From positions 496,001 through 560,000 of the forward strand of contig CAVOHR010000004.1 in the NCBI GenBank assembly GCA_963695835.1: 64,000 bases of DNA, given 5' to 3'. Within the stretch, counting starts at the first letter, position 1; each line of letters starts with the position of its first letter. The notes beneath the pieces were generated by a model. That model saw only the letters and a program-made list of their open reading frames with translations. It did not search any database and was not told the DNA's origin. Source of the stretch: VRUE01 sp963695835. GTDB taxonomy: Bacteria > Actinomycetota > Thermoleophilia > Solirubrobacterales > 70-9. Both the position numbers and the translations under genes were made by a program. Below are positions 57,096 through 64,000 of the stretch, piece after piece.

Positions 57096-57166
57096 CGGCG
57101 CGGAATGGGAACGGGGGAGTCGGGCATGCGGATAGGCGCCGACCAGGCTTCCCGGTTCACCGCTCG
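57096..57166 (-). repeat. 71-nt dispersed repeat, copy 2
   Basis: Partner of 46899-46968. Lies between the kup stop and the DUF2254 relic. On the minus strand it could encode MPDSPVPIPRR (MPDCPVPIPRR in the other copy), or fold into a hairpin. Confidence 0.7.
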
Positions 57167-57180
57167 TGGACTCCACCTTC

Positions 57181-59079
57181 CTACACCTCGATCAGCGAGC
57201 CCATGATGACGGTGCGATCGCGGGGCAGGCCGAAGTATTCGGCGGCATCGGCGGTGATGTGCGACGTGGCGACGAACAGCCGCTTGCGCCAGCGGGTCAT
57301 TCCGGGAGCATCGCCGAGGCGAAGGTCGATCGTCGAGAGGAAGAAGGAGGCTTCGCCGACCTCGAGCGGGCACTCCAAGCCGGCCTCGGCAGCCAAGCGC
57401 AGCGCGGCGGGAACGTCGGGCTGCTCCATGTAGCCGAAGCGAGCGCTGACGTGGGAGATCCCGTCGTCTCGGTAGCCGAGATCGTCGACCGCGAGGCGAT
57501 CGGCCGCAGCGACCTGTGGCACCGGCAGCGTCTCGATCGAGAGGATGACGACGTGCTCGTGAAGGATCTGGTTGTGCTCGACATTGGCCCGCATCGCCAG
57601 CGGGGTGGTCGTCTTGTTGCGGTTGAGGAAGACGGCGGTACCCGGGGTCCGTCGCAACGGGGGACGGCGATCGTGCAGTTCGTTGACGAAATCGCGCAGC
57701 GAGCCCTCCTCCCGCTCCCGCCGTTCGGTCACCAGCTCGCGGCCGCGCTGCCAGGTCGTCAACACGGTGAAGACGGTCACGGCGATCAGCAGCGGCAGCC
57801 AGGCGCCGTGCGTGATCTTGGTCACGTTCGCCGCGAGGAAGAGGAGGTCGACGGCGAGGAACGCCCCGGCCCCGCCGACCACGAGCCATAGCGGTTTCCC
57901 CCACTGGTGGCGGACTATGTAGAAGAAGAGCAGGGTCGTGATCGTGATCGTCCCGGTCACCGCCATGCCGAAGGCGAACGCGAGCGCCGCCGAGGTCTGA
58001 AAGGCGAATACGAGCGTCAGCACCGAGACCATCAGCAGCCAGTTGATCCACGGCACGTAGATCTGCCCCACCGTCTCCCGCGAGGTGTGGGCGATCCGCA
58101 GGCGCGGCAGGTAGCCAAGCCGCACCGCCTGGTGGGCGACCGAGAAGGCGCCGGTGATGACCGCCTGGGAGGCGATCACGGTCGCTGCCGTCGCCAGCAG
58201 CACCATCGGCAGGCGCGCCCAATCCGGTACCAGGAGGAAGAAGACGCCGCTGGCGCTGGTGCCCGGATCGCTGAGCAAGAGCGCCCCCTGGCCCATGTAG
58301 CTCAGGATGCACGCGGGAAAGACGAGCATCAGCCAGGCGCGCGTGATCGGCGCCCGGCCGAAGTGGCCCAAGTCGGCGTAGAGCGCCTCGGCGCCGGTGA
58401 TCGCCAGGACGACCGCGGCCAAGGAGAAGAAAGCCATCGAGAAATGGCCCGTAAGGAACCCGAGCGCGTATCCCGGCGAGAGCGCCTTGAGGATCTCGGG
58501 ATGGGTCGAGATTCCAGAGATGCCGCAGGCCCCGATGACCAGGAACCAGACGACCATCACCGGCCCGAACATACGACCTACCGCACCGCTTCCGAGGCGC
58601 TGGGTGGCGAACAGGGCGACGATGATCGCCGCCGTGATCGGAACGATCAGGTGCGCGAGCGAGGGCTGCACGACCTTGAGGCCCTCGACTGCCGAGAGCA
58701 CCGAGATCGCCGGCGTGATCATGCTGTCGCCGAAGAACAGCGAGGCGCCGAAGATGCCGAGCGCCGCCAGCGCGAGCTTCGTTCGACGCCCTCCCGGGAT
58801 GCCCTGGCGCCTGATCAGGGTGATCAGCGCCATGATGCCGCCCTCCCCCTCGTTGTCGGCGCGCATCACCAGCAGCACGTACTTGAGCGTGACGATGATC
58901 GTCACCGCCCAGAAGATCAGCGAGATGATCCCGAAGACGCTCTCCGTCGTCGCGTCGATCGGGTGCGGGTCGCTCGGGTTGAAGACCGTCTGGACCGTGT
59001 AGAGCGGGCTGGTGCCGATGTCGCCGAAGACGACGCCGAGCGCGCCGACGACGAGCGCCGCCTGGGCTGGGGTGCGCAT
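57181..59079 (-). CDS. kup: Kup-type potassium uptake protein
   Basis: A 632-residue K+/H+ symporter of the KUP/HAK family with about twelve helices. Marks: GALGVVFGDIGTSPLYTVQT near the N-terminus, MRADNEGEGGIMALITLIRR, FFGDSMITPAISVLSAVEGL, ALYADLGHFGRAPI, and GQGALLLSDP. The C-terminal 150 residues are soluble (FLNRNKTTTPLAMRANVEHN). It ends at 57181, upstream of the kdp genes in the same direction, giving a constitutive system beside the inducible one. I see no convincing c-di-AMP riboswitch in 59080-59319. Confidence 0.96.
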   Translation of the reverse strand: MRTPAQAALVVGALGVVFGDIGTSPLYTVQTVFNPSDPHPIDATTESVFGIISLIFWAVTIIVTLKYVLLVMRADNEGEGGIMALITLIRRQGIPGGRRTKLALAALGIFGASLFFGDSMITPAISVLSAVEGLKVVQPSLAHLIVPITAAIIVALFATQRLGSGAVGRMFGPVMVVWFLVIGACGISGISTHPEILKALSPGYALGFLTGHFSMAFFSLAAVVLAITGAEALYADLGHFGRAPITRAWLMLVFPACILSYMGQGALLLSDPGTSASGVFFLLVPDWARLPMVLLATAATVIASQAVITGAFSVAHQAVRLGYLPRLRIAHTSRETVGQIYVPWINWLLMVSVLTLVFAFQTSAALAFAFGMAVTGTITITTLLFFYIVRHQWGKPLWLVVGGAGAFLAVDLLFLAANVTKITHGAWLPLLIAVTVFTVLTTWQRGRELVTERREREEGSLRDFVNELHDRRPPLRRTPGTAVFLNRNKTTTPLAMRANVEHNQILHEHVVILSIETLPVPQVAAADRLAVDDLGYRDDGISHVSARFGYMEQPDVPAALRLAAEAGLECPLEVGEASFFLSTIDLRLGDAPGMTRWRKRLFVATSHITADAAEYFGLPRDRTVIMGSLIEV

Positions 59080-59319
59080 TCCCGCGCTGCTGGTGTCGGC
59101 GTCCCTGCTCAGTTGGCCTCAATCCTGACCGGCGGCGCCACCGTATACCGGATCACCCTCGCCCAGCTCGCCGCAGCCCGCCGGCCGCAGCGCTGAGGCT
59201 CGGCCGGCCCTTCGGCATGGATCAGATCATTAGCCCGCCCGCCCGCTCCGCATGGTGTCCTCGGCGAAAGCGCCCTCGTTGAAGAGGGCTCGAGCATTGC
59301 CCCCCCTGATTGGCACCGC

Positions 59320-59577
59320 CTATCCCTCGCTGTCTGCGGGAAGGAACGGCCCGTGTTCAGCCTCCAGAACCGCGATCTCCTCCTCGGTGGCATCGCGCTC
59401 GTCCTTGCCGAGCATTGCCTTCCATGAGGTGTCGCGGGTAATCACGAACTCGGTGGCGCTGCGCTCCTCGGTGACGATGAACTCGCCCTCCAGAGCGCCG
59501 CTGACCCTGATGTGGGCGGGCTGCTCCATCGCGTGAATCTTCGCAGACTCGACGGCCGTATCAACCATGCTCGGCAC
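59320..59577 (-). CDS. Small unknown acidic protein, possibly 5'-truncated
   Basis: An 85-residue frame from GTG 59577: VPSMVDTAVESAKIHAMEQP, then AHIRVSGALEGEFIVTEER, SATEFVITRDTSWKAML, and an acidic end. Open frame continues upstream for about 50 more codons (SRKGGSYESPLPPQIQEALV, EQAFRAPDPKSSAT) with good codon usage but no ATG/GTG/TTG before a TAG. So either the gene lost its start or it begins at GTG 59577 or ATG 59568. No family recognised. Confidence 0.55.
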   Translation of the reverse strand: MPSMVDTAVESAKIHAMEQPAHIRVSGALEGEFIVTEERSATEFVITRDTSWKAMLGKDERDATEEEIAVLEAEHGPFLPADSEG

Positions 59578-59753
59578 CGTGGCGCTGCTTTTGGGGTCCG
59601 GCGCGCGGAACGCCTGCTCGACCAGCGCCTCCTGGATCTGCGGTGGCAGCGGGCTCTCATATGAGCCCCCCTTGCGACTGAGGGACTCCAGAGGCCCCGC
59701 TGTCCTCGCCTCCTGCGGCTACGCGCTCGGTTACTCGGCTGCTACCCCAGTGG

Positions 59754-59780
59754 CCGACCCGCCAAGTAAGAGCGGGTCGG
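59754..59780 (-). terminator. Hairpin after the metacaspase gene
   Basis: CCGACCCGC/GCGGGTCGG, 9-bp perfect stem with a 9-nt loop, 66 nt beyond the metacaspase stop. Candidate terminator; no T-run. Confidence 0.45.
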
Positions 59781-59845
59781 GCGCAGAATCGCGACCACGC
59801 CCGCCGCTTCATCGCCGAACTGACCACCTAGCCGGGCCGTCTCGG

Positions 59846-61618
59846 CTAGCCGCCCTTCGCTCCCCTGTTCTTCCTCTTCTTCTTGACGGTGAGCTTGGCG
59901 CCTTCGCTGGTCGCCTGGCCGTTCTCGTTATTGACGGTCACGGTGTAGAGGGCGCCACTCTGCGCCCGGCGCACCGGCCCGACTGCAAGCGTGGGGGAAT
60001 CCGTCGCCTCGGCGACGGGCTTCCCGTTGCGCTTCCATTCGTAACCGAGGTCGGATCCGTCCGCACTGACCACGAACAGGGCCCTGCCGCTGGCGACGAC
60101 GCTGGCCGCTTTCGGCTGCTTTGAGATAGTTGGCGCCTTGCCCGCCTGCGATTCCGGCAGGACATGCCAGGCCAGGGCGATTGCGCCGATCGCAATCAGG
60201 CCGCCGACCGCGATAAGGCCACGCGCGGTTGGCATCTTGCCCAGCGCTTCGAAGGTCCCCTTGATCTCGTCGGACCCAATGCCGATTCCCTTCTCGCCCG
60301 CTTCCGGCGAGCGCTGCGCCGGCTTGGCGGCGGCCGCCAGCACGTTTTCCAAGGCGTGCGAGCGGCCGCGCTGATCGAGCAGCGCGATGTAGACGCCGGC
60401 GCCACCGATCAGCAGGCCCGTCAGGAGCAGCTCGACGGCGAAGGTCGTGGCGATCTTGGTGGACCCGTCCAGCCCGTCCAGCGCAGAGCCGGTCAGCAGA
60501 AGGAACACGGTGCCGGCCAGCACCAGCATGCCGATCAGGACCCCAGCACACGCCTTGGCGAACTTTACGTCCCACTCCCGCAGCAGTGGCGGCTTGGTGC
60601 CGGGGTTGCCGTCATCTTGGCCTGGGCTCGCGGTGCTCTGCGGCGGCTTGTCCCCGGCCTGGTCCTGGTTGTCCGGAGAGGCAACCTGGCCCTGTGACGG
60701 CTTGGGCTCGTTGCCGGCGTTCGCCGGATCTTCTCGCGTGGCGTCGTTGCCGCTGAACGGAATTGCGTCGCGCAGACGCGGAGGCGCCTCGAAGACCGGG
60801 CGCTGGCGTTTTTCCCGCCGCCGTGCGTCGGCTTCCACCTCGACCTTGACCTTGGCCGCGACCGCACCCACGGTGGCGTTCGGCTCGCTGCGCAGGTTGT
60901 CGACGAGGAACTTGGTCAGCAGCCCGTGCATCTGGCCTTCGAAGGAGGCTTCGATCGACACTTCGTCGTCCGGGCAGCCAGCGAGCAAAGCGTAGTCCCC
61001 CTGCCGGATCAGCCCGCTCGCGCTCATCTCGCGACCCCCGTCTTCCGGCACCCCCGGGTAGGGTCGCTCCGGTACTGATAGGGGCCGCGAGGCGGGCAGC
61101 GTCGCGCGTGGGATGGGACGCGATTCGGCCCGAATCGCCTCGATCGCACCGGGGCGGATCAGGTCGCGGTCGATCGACCCCGAGTGGCAGGAGTCGAAGA
61201 TGAAGGTCGTGTACGGGGTTCGCTGCGCCAGTGCGAAGACGTAGCTGTGGAGCTCGTCGTCGACGATGTCCAGCACCTCTCCGCCGTCCCGGTGGGAGTT
61301 GGATGGAACGATCGTCTCGTCCATGCCGTCTTCCTCGTCCCCGCTGGTATCGGGCACCTGCGAGCCGTGGCCGCTGTAGTAGACGACAGAGACATCTCCA
61401 CGTCGCGTTTCGTCGACCAGCCCGGTGAGCGCATCGAGGATCGCCTTGCGCGTGGTCTGCTCGGGGGCGGTGAGCAGGACCAGGTCATGAGCTTCGAACT
61501 CATAGCAATCGGTGAGCACTGCCGCCATCGATTCGGCATCCGCCACGCACCCGCTCAGGCTAGGAATGCTCAGGTCTTCGTACTGATTGATGCCGATGAG
61601 AACCGCGCGCTTCGTCAT
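59846..61618 (-). CDS. Membrane-anchored metacaspase (orthocaspase)
   Basis: A 590-residue caspase-fold protease. Catalytic His84 in VVYYSGHGSQVPD and Cys144 in FDSCHSGSID, with the leading strand MTKRAVLIGINQYED and substrate-pocket acidic stretch DTSGDEEDGMDE. After the peptidase domain (to about 285) comes a Pro/Gln/Asp-rich linker, three helices (about 355-375, 392-415, 456-476) and an exterior Ig-like domain (GSDLGYEWKRNGKPVAEATD, LYTVTVNNENGQATSEGAKL) ending in a Lys/Arg tail. Metacaspases cut after Arg/Lys, often with Ca2+. A stress or defence role is inferred. It is divergent from two unknown genes. Confidence 0.9.
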   Translation of the reverse strand: MTKRAVLIGINQYEDLSIPSLSGCVADAESMAAVLTDCYEFEAHDLVLLTAPEQTTRKAILDALTGLVDETRRGDVSVVYYSGHGSQVPDTSGDEEDGMDETIVPSNSHRDGGEVLDIVDDELHSYVFALAQRTPYTTFIFDSCHSGSIDRDLIRPGAIEAIRAESRPIPRATLPASRPLSVPERPYPGVPEDGGREMSASGLIRQGDYALLAGCPDDEVSIEASFEGQMHGLLTKFLVDNLRSEPNATVGAVAAKVKVEVEADARRREKRQRPVFEAPPRLRDAIPFSGNDATREDPANAGNEPKPSQGQVASPDNQDQAGDKPPQSTASPGQDDGNPGTKPPLLREWDVKFAKACAGVLIGMLVLAGTVFLLLTGSALDGLDGSTKIATTFAVELLLTGLLIGGAGVYIALLDQRGRSHALENVLAAAAKPAQRSPEAGEKGIGIGSDEIKGTFEALGKMPTARGLIAVGGLIAIGAIALAWHVLPESQAGKAPTISKQPKAASVVASGRALFVVSADGSDLGYEWKRNGKPVAEATDSPTLAVGPVRRAQSGALYTVTVNNENGQATSEGAKLTVKKKRKNRGAKGG

Positions 61619-61817
61619 CCACAGCCTCCGCCAGGGGTCCCGGACGGCGGGCGTCCGGCTGGATCGAATAAGAATCGTCGAACAGCTCGAGAGACTCTAA
61701 TTGAGGAGGCCGCGATATGCAACACACTGCGTCCTGGCGATCTTTGATGTCGGGTGAGCTCGAAGCCCCTATCATGCGATCGCTTAGTTCACCTTCCGCT
61801 CTTAGAAAGGTCAGCCG

Positions 61818-62198
61818 ATGTCAAGGTATGTTTTGGCGTTCTCGGAGTTACACGGCTTGGATGAGGTGCGCGAGGGCGTGCGGATCCTCGACGACCTGCC
61901 CGACGCCGGCGTAGAGAAGGTGTGGGAGCAGGAGGGGGATCCCGGCGGGTACGCGGTGCTGAGCGTGGCTCGACCGACCGACCTGCGCGATGTGCTCGCG
62001 AGATCCGCCCTCGACGTCGAGGGAATGGTCGAGCTGGTGCAGGGCGAGAATCCGCTCCCCTCCCTGCAGGACCTGCGCGTGCATCGGGGGCATGTTGTCA
62101 TCGGCAACGCTTCCGAATACCTGGACTACACCGGGCAGCCGATCGAGTGGTGTGACGGGTGCAAGACAGCGCACGCCCGGGGCAAGCATGTCCGATAG
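61818..62198 (+). CDS. Unknown soluble protein, first gene divergent from metacaspase
   Basis: A 126-residue protein: RYVLAFSELHGLDEVREGVR, VEKVWEQEGDPGGYAVLSVA, DVLARSALDVEGMVELVQGE, ending EWCDGCKTAHARGKHVR. The C-terminal WCDGCK-x2-H-x4-H is a possible small metal site. AAAGG lies 9 nt before ATG 61818. It overlaps the next gene by 11 nt. I do not recognise the family. The 199 nt shared with the metacaspase gene contain the two promoters and nothing else I can name. Confidence 0.65.
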   Translation: MSRYVLAFSELHGLDEVREGVRILDDLPDAGVEKVWEQEGDPGGYAVLSVARPTDLRDVLARSALDVEGMVELVQGENPLPSLQDLRVHRGHVVIGNASEYLDYTGQPIEWCDGCKTAHARGKHVR

Positions 62199-62769
62199 CC
62201 CCGACACGCGGCTCTGGAGTGTGCTCCAGTTCCCGTACGGTTATTCGGATGCGATCGACAAGATAGGGACGACGGCGAGCCCGCTGCTTGCCGGCTTCGC
62301 CTTCGCCCTGATCGGCCTCATCGTGGGGCAGCGCGACGCGCTCGCCCAGCCCGACCTCGCCCTGCTGCTGCTCGTGGCCGCCGGCATCGCCCTCATCTCC
62401 TCCGTGCAGCTCAACTTCACGGCTCGCAAGTACCACTTCTCGCCAAGCGAGTACTTCGACCTGCAGCGGCTCGCGGCAGAGGACGGCATCCCGCTCGGCA
62501 CGGTGAAGGCGATGGCGAGGGACTACTTGCTCAAGCAGCGCCGTTGGACGCACGCTAGCCGCTTCTCCTACAACATCGGAGTGACCGTGCTTTTCTTCGG
62601 CGTCGCCGCCACGCTCGTGCCGACCGCGGGCATTGCGCACATGGACCCGCTGCGCGCCGTGGCAGTCGCGCTGCCCGTAGCCGCGAGCCTCGTCGAGGCC
62701 GTTCTGATCCTGCGCGAGGCGATTGAACACCTCCGTTTTGGACAGAACGACGAAGATCCGGCCGGGTAG
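62188..62769 (+). CDS. Membrane protein coupled to the gene before
   Basis: A 193-residue protein with four helices: ASPLLAGFAFALIGLIVGQ, LALLLLVAAGIALISSVQLN, then a cytosolic segment (KYHFSPSEYFDLQRLAAEDG), FSYNIGVTVLFFGVAATLVP and AVAVALPVAASLVEAVLIL. Start at ATG 62188 inside the preceding gene, so the two are coupled. Helix pairs around a soluble insert recall small signal-linked membrane proteins, but no family is recognised. Confidence 0.7.
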   Translation: MSDSPDTRLWSVLQFPYGYSDAIDKIGTTASPLLAGFAFALIGLIVGQRDALAQPDLALLLLVAAGIALISSVQLNFTARKYHFSPSEYFDLQRLAAEDGIPLGTVKAMARDYLLKQRRWTHASRFSYNIGVTVLFFGVAATLVPTAGIAHMDPLRAVAVALPVAASLVEAVLILREAIEHLRFGQNDEDPAG

Positions 62770-62805
62770 CCGAGACCGCGGCGAAAGCTTGGGTTTTGGC
62801 TTCCT

Positions 62806-63321
62806 CTATCGGTCGGTGCCTGGCTGGGGCGGGGAAAGGATCTGCAGGCGATCCTCGTCCGGAAACAGATCAGCGATGGCGTCGCTCAGCGCCTCGAAGT
62901 GATCCCGGTCGGCTGTGCAGACATCCTCTCCCGCAAGCCATGCCGTCGCGGCGATTTGGATGTCGGCGATCCAGGCGACCCGGCGCTCAGGCTTGGGGTC
63001 GCGCGAGCGACCTTTCCGGCTGCGCCCGCCGGTCGGGGGTGTCGGTCGGCTTGCGCGCAGCCGTCCCGATAGCAGCGCAGCCTCCCAGCTCAGCGGCAGA
63101 ACCTCGACCACGCCGGCATCGAGGAGGTTGGTGAACCAGCGAAGAAGCGCGGTGAACCTGGTGTCTGCCTCGGCGCGCCGCTGCAGGCCGAAGGCGATCT
63201 CGTGCACGGTGGGCGCCGCGAGCCGGAACGGCTCCTGGGCAAGCGCCGCCTCGCTGGCCAGCTCATAGAGCGGAGTGTCGGGATGCAGGCCGGAAGCGAC
63301 TGAGGTATCCCAGACCGCCAT
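62806..63321 (-). CDS. PIN-domain toxin (VapC-like)
   Basis: A 171-residue PIN-domain ribonuclease: first acidic residue in VWDTSVASGLH, second in APTVHEIAFGLQRR, and the C-terminal pair in WIADIQIAATAWLAGEDVCT and TADRDHFEAL. The insert TPPTGGRSRKGRSRDPKPER makes it longer than the usual 130 residues. It follows the antitoxin gene by 12 nt. Likely toxin of a VapBC pair. Confidence 0.85.
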   Translation of the reverse strand: MAVWDTSVASGLHPDTPLYELASEAALAQEPFRLAAPTVHEIAFGLQRRAEADTRFTALLRWFTNLLDAGVVEVLPLSWEAALLSGRLRASRPTPPTGGRSRKGRSRDPKPERRVAWIADIQIAATAWLAGEDVCTADRDHFEALSDAIADLFPDEDRLQILSPPQPGTDR

Positions 63322-63333
63322 CCGGCCGACGTC

Positions 63334-63645
63334 CTACCCGCGCTCGGCGAGGATCGCCTCGCGCGCCTCCTCGGGAGAGGGTAGCCCCCCCGCAGCAGCA
63401 GCCGCCCCGGAAGCGACAAGCGCCTGACGGCGTCGTGCGGTCACCTTCTCGACGGCGCGTCGACGCTTCGCGGCGTCGGCACCCAGCTGTGCGAGGTAGA
63501 CGAGCGCCTCATTCTCGGTGGCCCCGAGCCGGCGCGCGGTCAGCGATAGCTCGGACTCGAGTGTCTCTGGAACCCGCAAGGTGGTGCGTCGGCCGGCGCG
63601 GCGAGCTTGGGAGGAAGCCGACCGGGTTTTTTGTTTGGTTGCCAT
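63334..63645 (-). CDS. VapB-like antitoxin
   Basis: A 103-residue basic protein with a ribbon-helix-helix-like core: TTLRVPETLESELSLTARRL, GATENEALVYLAQLGADAAK, then a long basic helix (RRRAVEKVTARRRQALVAS) and an acidic tail PSPEEAREAILAERG that would cap the toxin. Start ATG 63645. The N-terminal ATKQKTRSASSQARRAG is disordered and basic. Confidence 0.8.
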   Translation of the reverse strand: MATKQKTRSASSQARRAGRRTTLRVPETLESELSLTARRLGATENEALVYLAQLGADAAKRRRAVEKVTARRRQALVASGAAAAAGGLPSPEEAREAILAERG

Positions 63646-63909
63646 GGGCTCAGGGTAGCGCATCAATTTGATGCAGGCCTGGGCGGGGTTTGAACGGATA
63701 TCCGCGACCGCGTATCGCCTGTCTACAAGCCGAATTCTGCGGGCTTGAAGTCTGCCGAAACGCCTATGTAAATGACGAAACCCTAATAGTGAGCGCCCCC
63801 CAAACCACGCCACACGCCAGCGGTCCGTTCAGCCCTGGCGTGCGCATACGAAGCGCGCTGTGCTCCATTTGCCCCCTCGATGCCGAGGTTTGGCGAACGT
63901 GACCCAACG

Positions 63910-64000
63910 TCAGGGAAGGAGCGTCGTGACCCGCGCGGCGAAGGTGAGAGCGCCGGCGCGCTCCAGGTAGGCGAGCACCTCCGCGGCGGTGTGCGGCGGG
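63910..64000 (-). CDS. C-terminal end of an unknown protein, 5' part beyond window
   Basis: The minus strand reads PPHTAAEVLAYLERAGAL, then TFAARVTTLLP and a TGA at 63912-63910. Only 29 residues are inside the window, codon usage is normal for the region, and no family can be assigned. The 264-nt gap 63646-63909 is lower in GC and contains one 6-bp hairpin (CAAGCC/GGCTTG); no tRNA fits. Confidence 0.45.
   Translation of the reverse strand, partial: PPHTAAEVLAYLERAGALTFAARVTTLLP

Noticed and set aside
59080..59319. A c-di-AMP (ydaO) riboswitch before kup
   Set aside because: Such elements are known before kup genes in Actinobacteria, but I could not find the paired conserved blocks. A covariance-model search would settle it.
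63660..63720. A tRNA 3' part (TTCAAACCCCGCC on the minus strand)
   Set aside because: No 5-bp T-stem closes around the loop and no anticodon or acceptor stem can be folded.

Overview
This is a 64-kb, very GC-rich stretch with dense, overlapping genes, frequent GTG/TTG starts and ATGA/GTGA gene overlaps. It encodes a System II (ResB/CcsA) cytochrome c maturation set, coproporphyrin-type haem genes and a 7Fe ferredoxin. It looks like a chromosomal segment of an Actinomycetota, perhaps of the Thermoleophilia (Solirubrobacterales) type. The lineage is an inference from gene content and composition, since no rRNA or tRNA gene is visible.

Region by region: (1) 0-16 kb is housekeeping and transport: an ABC ATPase cut by the window edge, a P2-type cation ATPase, a class A penicillin-binding protein, a hydrolase, a glyoxalase-fold protein, a PII/Amt pair, CutA, a cupredoxin with a multicopper oxidase, an ABC-2 exporter, a stand-alone 5'-3' exonuclease and a Baeyer-Villiger-type flavoprotein. 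(2) 16.2-20 kb holds an unusual leader region (16-nt complement of the 16S 3' end, a 14-codon ORF and a GC hairpin), a TMEM175-like channel and a FeoB / Cys-rich protein / FeoA operon. (3) 20-37 kb is a haem and cytochrome supercluster on the minus strand. It contains the haem genes cgoX, cpfC and hemE and a glutamyl-tRNA reductase fused to a DNA-binding domain. It also contains a nine-haem NapC-type cytochrome, ResA, CcsA, ResB, CcdA and a TPR protein. Three tandem six-haem secreted cytochromes, an NHL beta-propeller protein and a second TPR protein complete it. Together these encode 27 CxxCH haem sites. (4) 37-39.2 kb is a NarX/NarL-like two-component system with a CRP/FNR-type box in front of it. 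(5) 39.3-45.9 kb is metal and redox homeostasis: a NirJ/AhbC-like radical SAM enzyme, CopA, CopZ and CsoR with a clear CsoR operator, a CDF transporter, a Cys-rich regulator and a ferredoxin sharing one palindromic operator. (6) 46-47.6 kb is a patchy region with a toxin-antitoxin pair, a broken PIN gene and a duplicated 71-nt element. (7) 47.6-59.1 kb is a potassium-uptake region: USP, KdpD N-domain, a small unknown, KdpB, KdpC, KdpA, KdpF, a second KdpF-like peptide, KdpE, a KdpD-type kinase lacking the N-domain, a broken DUF2254 gene and Kup. (8) 59-64 kb is accessory: a membrane-anchored metacaspase, two divergent unknown genes and a VapBC-like pair.

How the parts fit: the haem genes feed the CcsA/ResB/ResA/CcdA machinery, which matures the nonahaem quinol-type cytochrome and the three secreted hexahaem cytochromes. 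These could form a route carrying electrons from the quinone pool to the cell exterior, with the NHL and TPR proteins as assembly factors and the NarXL-like pair as regulator. That pathway is inferred from content and order. The best candidates for undescribed biology are this Gram-positive multihaem cluster with its conserved 60-nt upstream element, the DNA-binding/HemA fusion, the anti-anti-Shine-Dalgarno leader ORF, the regulator/ferredoxin operator pair and the split-KdpD kdpFACB locus.
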